Source of the DNA: Poriferisodalis sp965214215
Lineage (GTDB): Bacteria > Actinomycetota > Acidimicrobiia > Acidimicrobiales > Poriferisodalaceae
Length of the DNA stretch: 64,000 nt
Reading direction: 5' to 3'
Assembly: GCF_965214215.1 (NCBI RefSeq)
Contig: NZ_CBDCBD010000003.1
Span: forward strand, 248,001-312,000
Shown here: piece after piece, positions 1 through 7,274 of the stretch
Layout: each line of letters opens with the position of its first letter
Numbering within the stretch: the first letter of the stretch is position 1
The notes under the pieces: model-generated
The model's database searches: none
What the model was told of the DNA's origin: nothing
What the model saw: the letters and a program-made list of their open reading frames with translations, nothing else
Translations under genes and position numbers: made by a program

Positions 1-69
1 GACCTGCTGGATCGCGGGAGCAGAGGGTCCTGCCGCCTCTCCAGCGGGCGCACCTATCGGCTCAGCCTC

Positions 70-432
70 TTATTCGGGGTGGTAGCCGACGGCGTCGTGC
101 AGCCGGCTGCGGCGCGTGCCCATCGCTGGGCGGGCCGGCACTGGCTCGCGAGGCTCGGGTTCAGGCTCGTACGTGGCGCCGACCACGATGCCTTCGGCCA
201 TGCCGTACAGCAGCGGCAGCGCGCCCGCAATGACGCCGCTGGTGCTGTTGATGCGCTCGACGCCTGGCTCGACAGCCTCAGCGTCGGCCTTGATCTTCCA
301 GACGATCTGCGAGCACTCTTCGAGCAGCCCCGCGATGCGGGTCAACTGACTTCCGACGATGAACAGGTAGAAGGCCAGCCCCGCAATCAGCAGGCCGATC
401 AGTATGACCGAGAGAACCACGAGTGTCGTCAT
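70..432 (-). CDS. small single-span membrane protein, last of five in the CO dehydrogenase operon
   Basis: A 120-aa protein of unknown function. Residues about 4-26 are one long hydrophobic segment, followed by a helical, moderately acidic region with no enzyme motif, then a Pro/Glu-rich stretch (EPEPEPREPVPARP) and a basic C-terminus, so it is probably a membrane-anchored protein with a soluble tail. Its ATG overlaps the stop of the preceding 96-aa gene by four bases (ATGA), which implies translational coupling. It is the last complete gene of the minus-strand CO dehydrogenase operon in the window. The central part (VEPGVERINSTSGVIAGALP) faintly resembles the 83-aa and 75-aa proteins of the same run. 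No family was recognised. An auxiliary or anchoring role for the CO dehydrogenase is inferred from position only. Confidence 0.75.
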   Translation of the reverse strand: MTTLVVLSVILIGLLIAGLAFYLFIVGSQLTRIAGLLEECSQIVWKIKADAEAVEPGVERINSTSGVIAGALPLLYGMAEGIVVGATYEPEPEPREPVPARPAMGTRRSRLHDAVGYHPE

Positions 433-719
433 GATCGCACCTTGTCGAGCACACGGCCCAAGAACAGGTGGTGTTCGAGGCCTTCGGTCAGGACCGCATC
501 GACTTGCTCGGCAGTCTGCGCGATGAGAGCGGTGTCACCGGTGTTGGCGGCGGCACGCTCAAGCGTGTCCTTGATGACTTCCACCCGGCGTTCGATCGTG
601 CGCACGAGCAGCACCAGCATGGTGAGCAGGGCAACGACGGCCACGATCACGACGAAGCCTCCGATGATGACACCCCACCACAGGTTCTCCTGGGTGTCGG
701 TCAACCCCAATAGTCCCAT
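429..719 (-). CDS. small single-span membrane protein, fourth of five
   Basis: A 96-aa protein with a short polar N-terminus (MGLLGLTDTQENLWW), a strong transmembrane segment at about residues 15-39, and a charged, probably helical C-terminal half rich in Glu, Arg and Ala. It is visibly paralogous to the next gene upstream (721-984): both have a hydrophobic IVV-AVVAL core, then a short basic patch, then an AA-NT-AL helix pattern. The start lies one base after the stop of that gene, and the stop overlaps the following gene, so all are likely co-translated. Function is unknown; the coiled-coil-like cytoplasmic or periplasmic helix suggests self-association or binding to a partner, which is inference. 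Confidence 0.75.
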   Translation of the reverse strand: MGLLGLTDTQENLWWGVIIGGFVVIVAVVALLTMLVLLVRTIERRVEVIKDTLERAAANTGDTALIAQTAEQVDAVLTEGLEHHLFLGRVLDKVRS

Positions 720-720
720 C

Positions 721-984
721 TCAGCCTCCTAACCGGGCCCGACCACGCTTGAGGCCGGCGACGATCGTCGATGCCGCCTCGATCGTGGTGTTCAGTTCCG
801 CCAGCGCCGCCGTGTTGGTCGCTGCGTCTTCCAGCGCGTCGTTGATCTCCGAAGCCCGATTGCCGATCGAACGGGCAAGCATCAGGATCGGCACGACGAG
901 TGCGACCACGGCGATCACCACGACGATGCCGATCACGTAGCCGATCGTCCATCCGGTTGTGGATTCGTGAGCGAGTAGCTGCAT
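721..984 (-). CDS. small single-span membrane protein, third of five
   Basis: An 87-aa protein starting at ATG (MQLLAHESTTGW). A longer open frame upstream is low-complexity out-of-frame translation of the neighbouring gene, so it is discarded. The transmembrane segment spans about residues 13-37 and is followed by an amphipathic helix (ASEINDALEDAATNTAALAE) and a basic tail (KRGRARLGG). It aligns by eye with the 96-aa neighbour, so the two arose by tandem duplication. Sixteen bases separate it from the 75-aa gene upstream, and it ends one base before the next start. No family name is known to me; membership of the CO dehydrogenase operon is the only functional clue. Confidence 0.72.
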   Translation of the reverse strand: MQLLAHESTTGWTIGYVIGIVVVIAVVALVVPILMLARSIGNRASEINDALEDAATNTAALAELNTTIEAASTIVAGLKRGRARLGG

Positions 985-1000
985 CACGGCATGGCCTCCC

Positions 1001-1228
1001 TCAGATCGATTCGCAGAAGTCGCTGACGGGTTTGAGCGTCGAATTGACTGACGGCAGCACCGTCGGGACAGTCGAGGTCTGCTCCGCGATGACCCGAACG
1101 CCGCCCGCGACCTGCGCGAGCGTGGCGTGGACTGCTCGCAAGTGGAGCACCACTCGCAGCAGCCCGACCGCAGCAGCCACGATGATGAGTCCGCCGATGA
1201 TGACGGTGACCCAGGCAACAGCAGGCAT
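1001..1228 (-). CDS. small single-span membrane protein, second of five
   Basis: A 75-aa protein with a hydrophobic segment at about residues 4-28 and a short extramembrane helix ending in CESI. The pattern AGGV-VIAE--ST after the membrane span matches the 83-aa protein immediately upstream (AGGVGVIGELDST), so these two form a second paralogous pair within the run of five. It lies eleven bases downstream of that gene and sixteen upstream of the next. Size, single membrane span and lack of conserved polar residues in the span argue against a channel or enzyme. A scaffold or anchor role near the CO dehydrogenase is possible but unproven. Confidence 0.72.
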   Translation of the reverse strand: MPAVAWVTVIIGGLIIVAAAVGLLRVVLHLRAVHATLAQVAGGVRVIAEQTSTVPTVLPSVNSTLKPVSDFCESI

Positions 1229-1239
1229 CAGATCTCCCT

Positions 1240-1491
1240 TCAGCCCAAGAGCTTCCCGACCGAACCGGCGTAGCGCACCGCACCGTCCGCTACCTCTTCG
1301 ATCGTCTCGTCAGTGGTCGCGAGCAGATCGCGTGTGGAGTCGAGCTCGCCGATGACCCCCACGCCCCCGGCGAGAATGTCGTCGCTGGCTTTGCGGATCC
1401 GCTCGATGGCGGCCAGGACCCGGTTCAGCAGTGCGACCGCAATCGGCACGACCACGGCCAGCAGTATCAGGTTTCCTATCCACCAGAGCAC
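1240..1491 (-). CDS. small single-span membrane protein, first of five
   Basis: An 83-aa protein beginning MLWWIGNLILL, with its hydrophobic span at residues 2-23 and then a helical, Asp/Glu-rich region (ASDDILAGGVGVIGELDST). It starts ten bases after the coxG stop on the same strand, so it is almost certainly transcribed with the CO dehydrogenase genes. It is paralogous to the following 75-aa protein. The N-terminal span with a hydrophilic C-terminus resembles membrane anchors of peripheral complexes. Form I CO dehydrogenase is a soluble molybdoenzyme that must reach the membrane quinone pool, so an anchoring subunit would fit, but this is inference. Confidence 0.75.
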   Translation of the reverse strand: MLWWIGNLILLAVVVPIAVALLNRVLAAIERIRKASDDILAGGVGVIGELDSTRDLLATTDETIEEVADGAVRYAGSVGKLLG

Positions 1492-1501
1492 AGCAGCCTC
1501 C

Positions 1502-2086
1502 TCAGACGGCCTCGGGGCGGTACGGCATGACGAATCGACGCACCACGCGCGCCAACCCCATCTGCGCGGCGCGCACGCCGATGGCGACGCCGCCGGCGCT
1601 TTGGGCTGGGGTGATCTCGTCGGGGTCGCGGCCCGCCGCGATCGCAGCGAGCCGATTTTGCACGTTGGCGGCGAAATCGCTCAGCAGCACCGCAGTGATG
1701 TCGCCCACCAGGCCGCGTCCATACTGCGCTGCGGGCCCGGAGAGCTGCAGGTCCATCGCAACCTCGACTGCCGTGCCGCTCGCAGCTTCGGCAAGGCTTG
1801 CGGTCAGCTCAAGCGTGGCTTGGCCCCGGCCCTTGCGATCGGCGCCGCTGGCAGCGACCGAGATCGTGCGTGCATCTTCGTCGCGGTGAGTGATCTCGGC
1901 ACCGCCGTCGAAGTCGAGCTTGATCGGGCCGAGGCTGATCGACACTGTGCCGCCGTAACGGTCGTCTCCGAGCTCGTCGGTGAGCTCGGTACCGGGCAGG
2001 CACGCCGCAACCTGCGGCACGTTGCCGAAGAAGTCCCACACCGCACCGAGCGGCTGCGCCACCTCGAACTGGTTGGTGATCTGCAT
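1502..2086 (-). CDS. coxG: CO dehydrogenase accessory protein CoxG (SRPBCC fold)
   Basis: A 194-aa protein of the CoxG/SRPBCC family. The start MQITNQFEV gives the normal family N-terminus and overlaps the stop of the XdhC gene by one base (TGATG). An upstream extension of 13 residues is discarded. Recognisable family features are the VWDFFGNVPQVAACLPG segment at about residues 15-31, the GPIKLDFDG strand, and a C-terminal helix followed by a basic, hydrophobic tail (RVVRRFVMPYRP). CoxG proteins are known to be needed for attaching CO dehydrogenase to the membrane and linking it to quinone. The C-terminal region may be the membrane-binding part. It lies directly between the catalytic genes and five small membrane proteins. 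Confidence 0.88.
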   Translation of the reverse strand: MQITNQFEVAQPLGAVWDFFGNVPQVAACLPGTELTDELGDDRYGGTVSISLGPIKLDFDGGAEITHRDEDARTISVAASGADRKGRGQATLELTASLAEAASGTAVEVAMDLQLSGPAAQYGRGLVGDITAVLLSDFAANVQNRLAAIAAGRDPDEITPAQSAGGVAIGVRAAQMGLARVVRRFVMPYRPEAV

Positions 2087-3045
2087 CAGGCGACTCCCTG
2101 TTCGCGCGCATAGGCAGCGCGGCATCCGGCGCAGCAGAAATAGAAGACCTCGTCTCCCACTTCAAGCGAGGCAGCTGCCGCATCGATCTGGACTGACATG
2201 CCGCAGATGGGGTCGATTGCCGTTGGGGCCACAGGCGGTTGAGCCGTGACCGTCGCCGCGAACGCACCCGCCGCACGCAGCTGCACCAGCTCAGCCAGGA
2301 TCGACACGGCAACCTCTTTGTGCGAGGTGCTGCCGAGATCAAGGCCGGCGGGGGCGCGCAGTGCGCCGAGCTGAGCTTCGGGCACGCCTTGGTCGGCCAG
2401 CAGGGTGCGGACGCTTGCGGATCGCCGAGCGGACGACACCAGGCCCACATAGGCCGGATCGGCCTTGAACGCAGCCGCCAGCACCTCTTCGTCGCCATGC
2501 CCTTGGGTGGCAACGACGACGATCGACTGCGGCGTGAGCAGCCCTTCGCTGAACTCGGCACGATCAACAAGTTCGACACGCCAGTCGAGTTGGGCTGCGA
2601 GCACCGAGAGGGTTGTCGCCATGGGCGAGCTTCCGACGATCACAATGTGGGGTGTGGCCACGACCGGCTCCAAGTAGATCTGCAGGGCGCCATCGCTGCG
2701 GCACGACATCGGCACTGCCGTCGTGCCCTGGGGGAGATCGCCGAATCGATCGCTCGCGCCCAGCGCCAGCAAACGCGGCATCCCTGCTTCGAGCGTTGCC
2801 ACGGCCTCGCGGATGAACACGGGCTCGGCGCACGCGCCTCCGATCCACCCGTAGAGCTCGCCCGAAGCCGTGTAGATCGCACGAGACCCCTGGTGACCCG
2901 ACGTCGGACCTTCCCGCCAGACAACCGTTGCCAGCACGAAAGCCTCACCGCCGCGAGCCAGTTCTGTGGCGCGTTCAAGCACGCCCCAGCCCTCGACGGA
3001 GCGGGACTCAACGGCACTGGGCCCGAAGAGACTGGGACCGCTCAT
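2086..3045 (-). CDS. XdhC/CoxI-family molybdenum cofactor maturation protein with C-terminal YHS domain
   Basis: A 319-aa protein. Residues about 20-75 hold the XdhC/CoxI N-terminal domain, including EGPTSGHQGSRAIYTASGEL and GWIGGACAEP. Residues about 132-260 form a Rossmann-like C-terminal domain (HIVIVGSSPMA, ending near DLGSTSHKEVAVSI). This family inserts or sulfurates the molybdenum cofactor of xanthine/CO dehydrogenases. Unusually, about residues 275-315 form a YHS-type domain: DPICGMSV, then FYFCCAGCRAAY, with four cysteines that could bind a metal. CO dehydrogenase uses a Mo-S-Cu centre, so a metal domain fused to the maturase could handle copper; that is inference. The start overlaps the coxL stop by four bases (ATGA). 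Confidence 0.88.
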   Translation of the reverse strand: MSGPSLFGPSAVESRSVEGWGVLERATELARGGEAFVLATVVWREGPTSGHQGSRAIYTASGELYGWIGGACAEPVFIREAVATLEAGMPRLLALGASDRFGDLPQGTTAVPMSCRSDGALQIYLEPVVATPHIVIVGSSPMATTLSVLAAQLDWRVELVDRAEFSEGLLTPQSIVVVATQGHGDEEVLAAAFKADPAYVGLVSSARRSASVRTLLADQGVPEAQLGALRAPAGLDLGSTSHKEVAVSILAELVQLRAAGAFAATVTAQPPVAPTAIDPICGMSVQIDAAAASLEVGDEVFYFCCAGCRAAYAREQGVA

Positions 3046-5423
3046 GGCTCGGTCTTTACCGGCGGAGCGCCGGAGACGTCGTGGCCCTGGGTGATGGCCT
3101 CATAGACCCGATCGGGCAACAGCGGCATATCGATGTTGCGCACGCCGGCGTCGCCGATGGCGTCGATCACGGCGTTGACGAATGCGGCAGGGCCGCCGAC
3201 CGTGGCGCACTCCCCGATGCCCTTGGCGCCGATGGGATGGTGCGGGCACGGAGTCACCACTTCGTGGAGCTCGAAACCCGGTGTCTCCCACGCAGTCGGC
3301 AACAAGTAGTCCATGTAGTTCGAGCCGATGCAGTTGCCATCCTCGTCGAAGGTGATGAACTGCATGTTGGCCATGGCGTAGGCCTCGGTGAGCCCGCCCA
3401 TGATCTGGCCCTCGACGATCATCGGGTTGATGCGCACGCCGCAGTCGTCCACCGCCACCACCCGCAGGACGTCCCACACCCCGGTCTCGGGATCGACTTC
3501 GACGGTCGCGATGTAACAGGCGAACGGCCACGTCAGGTTCGGCGGGTCGTAGTAGGCGTTGTTCTCGAGGCCCGGTTCCATGCCGTCGGGCATGTTGCTG
3601 TATGCGGCGATGGCGCATTCCTGAATCGTCACGCCTCGATCAGGGGCGCCGCGGACGGAGAACCGCCCGAGCTCCCACTCGATGTCCTCTTCGGACACCT
3701 CAAGCAAGTGGGCGGCGATCTTGCGGGCCTTGGCGCGGATCTTGCGAGACACCATGGACACCGCTGCGCCGGCCACCGGCGTGCTGCGCGATGCATAGGT
3801 GCCCATGCCGAATGGGGCGGTGTCGGTGTCGCCCTCCTCGACGAGCACATCCTCCGCGGGAATGCCCAGCTCGTGAGCGACGATCTGCGCCCAGGTGGTC
3901 TCGTGTCCTTGGCCCTGAGTCTTGGCGCCGGTGCGCAGCAACGCCTTGCCGGTCATGTGGACCTTCAGCTCGGCGGAGTCGAACATCTTGATGCCCAAGA
4001 TGTCGTATTCGCGGCTGTTGCCGGCCCCCAGCGGCTCGGTCATGGTCGAGATGCCGATGCCCAGCAGCCGGCCCCGCTGGCGGGCTTCCTCCTTCTGGGC
4101 CAGGAAATCCTCGTAGCCGATCGCTTCGAGGCCGAGGTCGAGGCACTTGGCGTACTGGCCGGAGTCAGTCAGCATCCCCCACGGCGTGCGATGGGGGAAG
4201 TCGTCGTCTCGCACCAAGTTGATGCGGCGAAATTCGGCTTGGTCCATTCCGAGGTCGGCGGCGGCGGCCTGCACCATGCGCTCCTGGAAGTACATGGCCT
4301 CGGTGACACGGAACGAGCACCGGTACGCGACCCCACCCGGCGCCTTGTTGGTGTAGACGCCTTGAGCGGTGAGATGAGCGGTGGGGATGTCGTAACAACT
4401 GAAAGCCGAGTGCATCAAGCCGACCTTGAACTTGCTCGGCTGAGCATCGGAGAAGAACGCACCGTGGTCGGAGTCGGTGTGCATGCGCACGCCGAGAATG
4501 CGACCGTCGTTACGCAGCGCCAACTCGCCCTTGAGGTAGATGTCGCGGCCGAATCCCGTCGAGATGAGGTTTCCGCTCTTGTCCTCGATCCACTTGACCG
4601 GGCATTCGAGCAAGATCGACGCCAGGATCGACACGACGTAGCCGGGATACACCGGCACCTTGTTGCCGAAGCCGCCGCCGAGATCGGGCGAGACGATGCG
4701 GATCAGGTGCTCGGGCAGTTCAGCCACCAGTGCCACCGCAGCGCGGATGATGTGCGGCGCCTGGGTGGTCATGTACACGGTGAGCTTCGAGGTCGCCCGG
4801 TCGAAATCCGCGATCGAGCCGCACGCCTCGATGGGTGACGGGTGCGAGCGCGGGTAGTGCATCTCGATGGCCGAGACCACGTCGGCCTCGGCGAAGGCAC
4901 GGTCAGTGCCCGCGCGGTCGCCGACCTCCCAGTCGAACACCACGTTGTCGTTCTGGCCGGTCTTGTCGTCGCGGATCAGCGGGGCGTCGGGCGCCTTTGC
5001 CTGGATCGGGTTGACGATGGGCGGCAGCGGTTCGTAGTCGACGACGATGGCCTCGCAGCCGTCCTTGGCGATGTAGGGGTCGTCGGCGACGACGCAGGCC
5101 ACCTCTTGGCCTTGGAATCTGACCTTGTCAGTGGCAAGAACGGCCTGGGTGTCATAGGAGAGCGTCGGCATCCATGCCAGATTCCGGGCGGCCAGCATCT
5201 CGCCCGTGAGCACCATGCGAACGCCGGGAACGGCCCAGGCGGCACTGACGTCAATGGACCGGATGCGGGCGTGGGCGAGCGGGCTGCGCAGGATCTCCAT
5301 GTGCAGCATTCCGGGCAGAGCGATGTCGTCGATGTAGTTGCCCTTGCCGCGGATGAAACGGCTGTCTTCGACCCGGCGCCGGCTGGCACCGAGGCCGCCG
5401 ATCTTGATCTCGTCGAGCGCCAT
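3042..5423 (-). CDS. coxL: aerobic (form I) carbon monoxide dehydrogenase large subunit
   Basis: A 793-aa molybdopterin-binding subunit of the xanthine oxidase family, starting at MALDEIKIGG one base after the coxS stop. The active-site loop AYRCSFR at about residues 366-372 matches the form I CO dehydrogenase signature AYXCSFR, with the cysteine (about 369) that ligates copper in the Mo-S-Cu centre. Form II enzymes carry AYRGAGR instead. Other molybdenum-cofactor features are PDLGGGFGNK near residue 250 and the C-terminal GAKGIGECATVGGPAA segment holding the catalytic glutamate. It oxidises CO to CO2 in an L2M2S2 complex with CoxM and CoxS. Length and motifs appear intact. Confidence 0.95.
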   Translation of the reverse strand: MALDEIKIGGLGASRRRVEDSRFIRGKGNYIDDIALPGMLHMEILRSPLAHARIRSIDVSAAWAVPGVRMVLTGEMLAARNLAWMPTLSYDTQAVLATDKVRFQGQEVACVVADDPYIAKDGCEAIVVDYEPLPPIVNPIQAKAPDAPLIRDDKTGQNDNVVFDWEVGDRAGTDRAFAEADVVSAIEMHYPRSHPSPIEACGSIADFDRATSKLTVYMTTQAPHIIRAAVALVAELPEHLIRIVSPDLGGGFGNKVPVYPGYVVSILASILLECPVKWIEDKSGNLISTGFGRDIYLKGELALRNDGRILGVRMHTDSDHGAFFSDAQPSKFKVGLMHSAFSCYDIPTAHLTAQGVYTNKAPGGVAYRCSFRVTEAMYFQERMVQAAAADLGMDQAEFRRINLVRDDDFPHRTPWGMLTDSGQYAKCLDLGLEAIGYEDFLAQKEEARQRGRLLGIGISTMTEPLGAGNSREYDILGIKMFDSAELKVHMTGKALLRTGAKTQGQGHETTWAQIVAHELGIPAEDVLVEEGDTDTAPFGMGTYASRSTPVAGAAVSMVSRKIRAKARKIAAHLLEVSEEDIEWELGRFSVRGAPDRGVTIQECAIAAYSNMPDGMEPGLENNAYYDPPNLTWPFACYIATVEVDPETGVWDVLRVVAVDDCGVRINPMIVEGQIMGGLTEAYAMANMQFITFDEDGNCIGSNYMDYLLPTAWETPGFELHEVVTPCPHHPIGAKGIGECATVGGPAAFVNAVIDAIGDAGVRNIDMPLLPDRVYEAITQGHDVSGAPPVKTEP

Positions 5424-5424
5424 C

Positions 5425-6009
5425 TCAGCCCTCCTCGCCATCGTCGGCAGCATCGCCGCCCTCGCTGGGTGGGGCGCCGCCGCCTAACTTCTCAGCCGCC
5501 CACATCACCGCTTTGACGATGTTCTGGTAGCCGGTGCAGCGGCACAGGTTCCCCGACAGTGCCCAGCGGATCTCGTCCTCGGTTGGGTTCGGGTTCTCCT
5601 CCAGCAGGGCCTTGGCGCTCAGCATCATGCCAGGGGTGCAAAAGCCGCATTGCAGGCCGTGCTCGTCGGAGAATCCCTCCTGGACTGGGTGCAGCTCGCT
5701 GGCGGTCGCAAGACCCTCGACGGTGAGAATCTCGTGACCGTCGGCTTGGACGGCGAACATCGTGCAGCTCTTGACGGGAACGCCGTCGTAGAGCACCGTG
5801 CAGGCGCCGCAGTTGGTCGTGTCGCATCCGGTGTGGGTGCCCGTCAGGCGGAAGCCGTTGCGCAGCAGGTGTGCCAGCAGCAGCCGCGGTTCGACATCGG
5901 CGGCGCGGCGTTCGCCGTTCACGGTCAGTTCCAGCCGGCGAACCGGCACTGCGTCATCGGCGCCTTGGTCACCGAGACTCGGCCGGACTTCTTCGAACAA
6001 CGTGCTCAT
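5425..6009 (-). CDS. coxS: carbon monoxide dehydrogenase small, [2Fe-2S] subunit
   Basis: A 194-aa iron-sulfur subunit. The start MSTLFEEV, one base after the coxM stop, gives the expected family length; the 53-residue extension in frame is translation of coxM DNA. The plant-type [2Fe-2S] cluster ligands are in THTGCDTTNCGACTVLYDG and a following Cys (VKSC). The second cluster is in the C-terminal helical domain, with CGFCTPGMM and CRCTGYQNIV. The subunit passes electrons from the molybdenum centre of CoxL to the FAD of CoxM. An acidic, Gly-rich tail of about 20 residues (GGDAADDGEEG) extends past the usual end and may be disordered. Confidence 0.95.
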   Translation of the reverse strand: MSTLFEEVRPSLGDQGADDAVPVRRLELTVNGERRAADVEPRLLLAHLLRNGFRLTGTHTGCDTTNCGACTVLYDGVPVKSCTMFAVQADGHEILTVEGLATASELHPVQEGFSDEHGLQCGFCTPGMMLSAKALLEENPNPTEDEIRWALSGNLCRCTGYQNIVKAVMWAAEKLGGGAPPSEGGDAADDGEEG

Positions 6010-6010
6010 G

Positions 6011-6886
6011 TCAGGCCGCCTTCTGGTCAGACCGCTGGATTTGCGCCCCGATGCGTCGCACGAACGTTGCGACGACGTGGCGCTTGTAGTCGGCGCTTCC
6101 CCGATGGTCGGAGCGCGGCTGGGCCGCTTCGGCGGCGAGCTGAGCTGCGGCATCGACGGCGTCGGCATCGAGCGTTGTCCCCACCAGAGCCGCCGCCGCG
6201 CTCGAAGCGTTGATGGTGGCGGGCCCGACGCCAGTCAGCCCGATGCCTGCCTTGGCGACGCTGTCGCCAGACATCTCCACCGAGACCGCGACGCCGACGG
6301 TGGCGAAGTCGCCGACACGGCGCTCAAGCTTGAGGTAGCCGCCGGCCCGGGCGCCACCTGCTGTGGGAACCACCGCCTCCACAGCAATCTCGTCGGGAGC
6401 GAGCACTGTCTGGAACGGGCCGTCGATGAGGTCGTCAACCGCAATGGTGCGCTGCCCGTTCGGGCCTTGGGCCACGATGGCGCCTTCCAGCGACACCATC
6501 ACCGAAGCCCAGTCGCCTTGCGGGTCGGCGTGGCACACCGAGCCCACGAGCGTTCCTCGTGTGCGTACGAGCGGGTCGGCTACGACAGGTGCCGCCGCCG
6601 CCATGGTGGGCTGATGGTCGCCGAGCGTCGTCGACTTCTCGAGATCGGCGTGGCGGCACAGCGCACCGATGCGGTAGGTGCCGTTGCCATCAGCCCGGTG
6701 GTAGTCGAGACCGCCGATGCCGTTGATGTCCACGATCATCGCCGGTGCAGCGAACCGCAGTTTCATCATCGGGATGAGGCTCTGGCCGCCGGCCAGAATC
6801 TTTGCCTCGCCGTCTGCCGCAGCAAGCAGGGCGATGGCCTCGGCGACTGTCGAGGGGGCTTCATAGCGGAAGCGGGATGGGTACAT
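6011..6886 (-). CDS. coxM: carbon monoxide dehydrogenase medium, FAD-binding subunit
   Basis: A 291-aa FAD subunit of the CO dehydrogenase/xanthine dehydrogenase type. The two conserved FAD-binding motifs are visible: AGGQSLIP at about residues 32-39 and TLVGSVCHADP at about residues 111-121, where the family usually has TIGGS. The C-terminal third matches the CO dehydrogenase flavoprotein C-terminal domain. It accepts electrons from CoxS and passes them to the quinone pool. The gene order coxM-coxS-coxL is the classical one. It begins three bases after the stop of an 84-aa gene, so it is probably not the first gene of its operon. Confidence 0.94.
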   Translation of the reverse strand: MYPSRFRYEAPSTVAEAIALLAAADGEAKILAGGQSLIPMMKLRFAAPAMIVDINGIGGLDYHRADGNGTYRIGALCRHADLEKSTTLGDHQPTMAAAAPVVADPLVRTRGTLVGSVCHADPQGDWASVMVSLEGAIVAQGPNGQRTIAVDDLIDGPFQTVLAPDEIAVEAVVPTAGGARAGGYLKLERRVGDFATVGVAVSVEMSGDSVAKAGIGLTGVGPATINASSAAAALVGTTLDADAVDAAAQLAAEAAQPRSDHRGSADYKRHVVATFVRRIGAQIQRSDQKAA

Positions 6887-6889
6887 GCC

Positions 6890-7144
6890 TCAGCCTCCTG
6901 TCGACGGTCCGCTGGGCCCTTGTGGGTCCGGCACGGCTCGCGGCATCGACTCGTCATCGGGATCCGGCCGTAGCTCCTGGTGCGGCGGCCACGGGCCTTG
7001 GACCGGCTGACCTGCGACTTTGAGATAGTCGATGAGCTGCGGCCACGCCCAAACCGTCGGGCTGGCGCCCTCTTTGGGCGCGCCCTCGATGACTTCGTAC
7101 ATCCTCGGGTTGCCAGCACTGTGGCCTGATGACTCGATCGGCAT
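6890..7144 (-). CDS. small hypothetical protein heading the CO dehydrogenase operon
   Basis: An 84-aa soluble protein (MPIESSGHSAGNPRMYEVIE) of unrecognised family. It is preceded by a G-rich ribosome-binding site (GGGGGAAGGGG) and ends three bases before coxM. It has a central WAWPQLIDYLKVAG segment that looks like a small folded core, then a Pro/Asp-rich, probably disordered tail. No cofactor-binding cysteines or membrane span are present. Its position makes it the first gene of the cox operon, with the promoter expected in the 130 bases between it and the HNH gene upstream. It could be a small regulatory or assembly factor, but this cannot be shown from sequence. Confidence 0.68.
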   Translation of the reverse strand: MPIESSGHSAGNPRMYEVIEGAPKEGASPTVWAWPQLIDYLKVAGQPVQGPWPPHQELRPDPDDESMPRAVPDPQGPSGPSTGG

Positions 7145-7274
7145 GGATACCCCTTCCCCCGGAGATCCGGCCGTGTCTGCTGCACAGCGAACTTACCACC
7201 GCTCCCCCGGACGTTCAGAACGAACCCGGTTGCGCAGCCGCCAACAGCCCCGTGTTCGGATTCGCACGAGTCAG

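Noticed and set aside
2928..4838. Long plus-strand open frame opposite coxL
   Set aside because: It is an antisense shadow of a high-GC gene: coxL on the other strand has intact family motifs, and the shadow translation has no recognisable domain.
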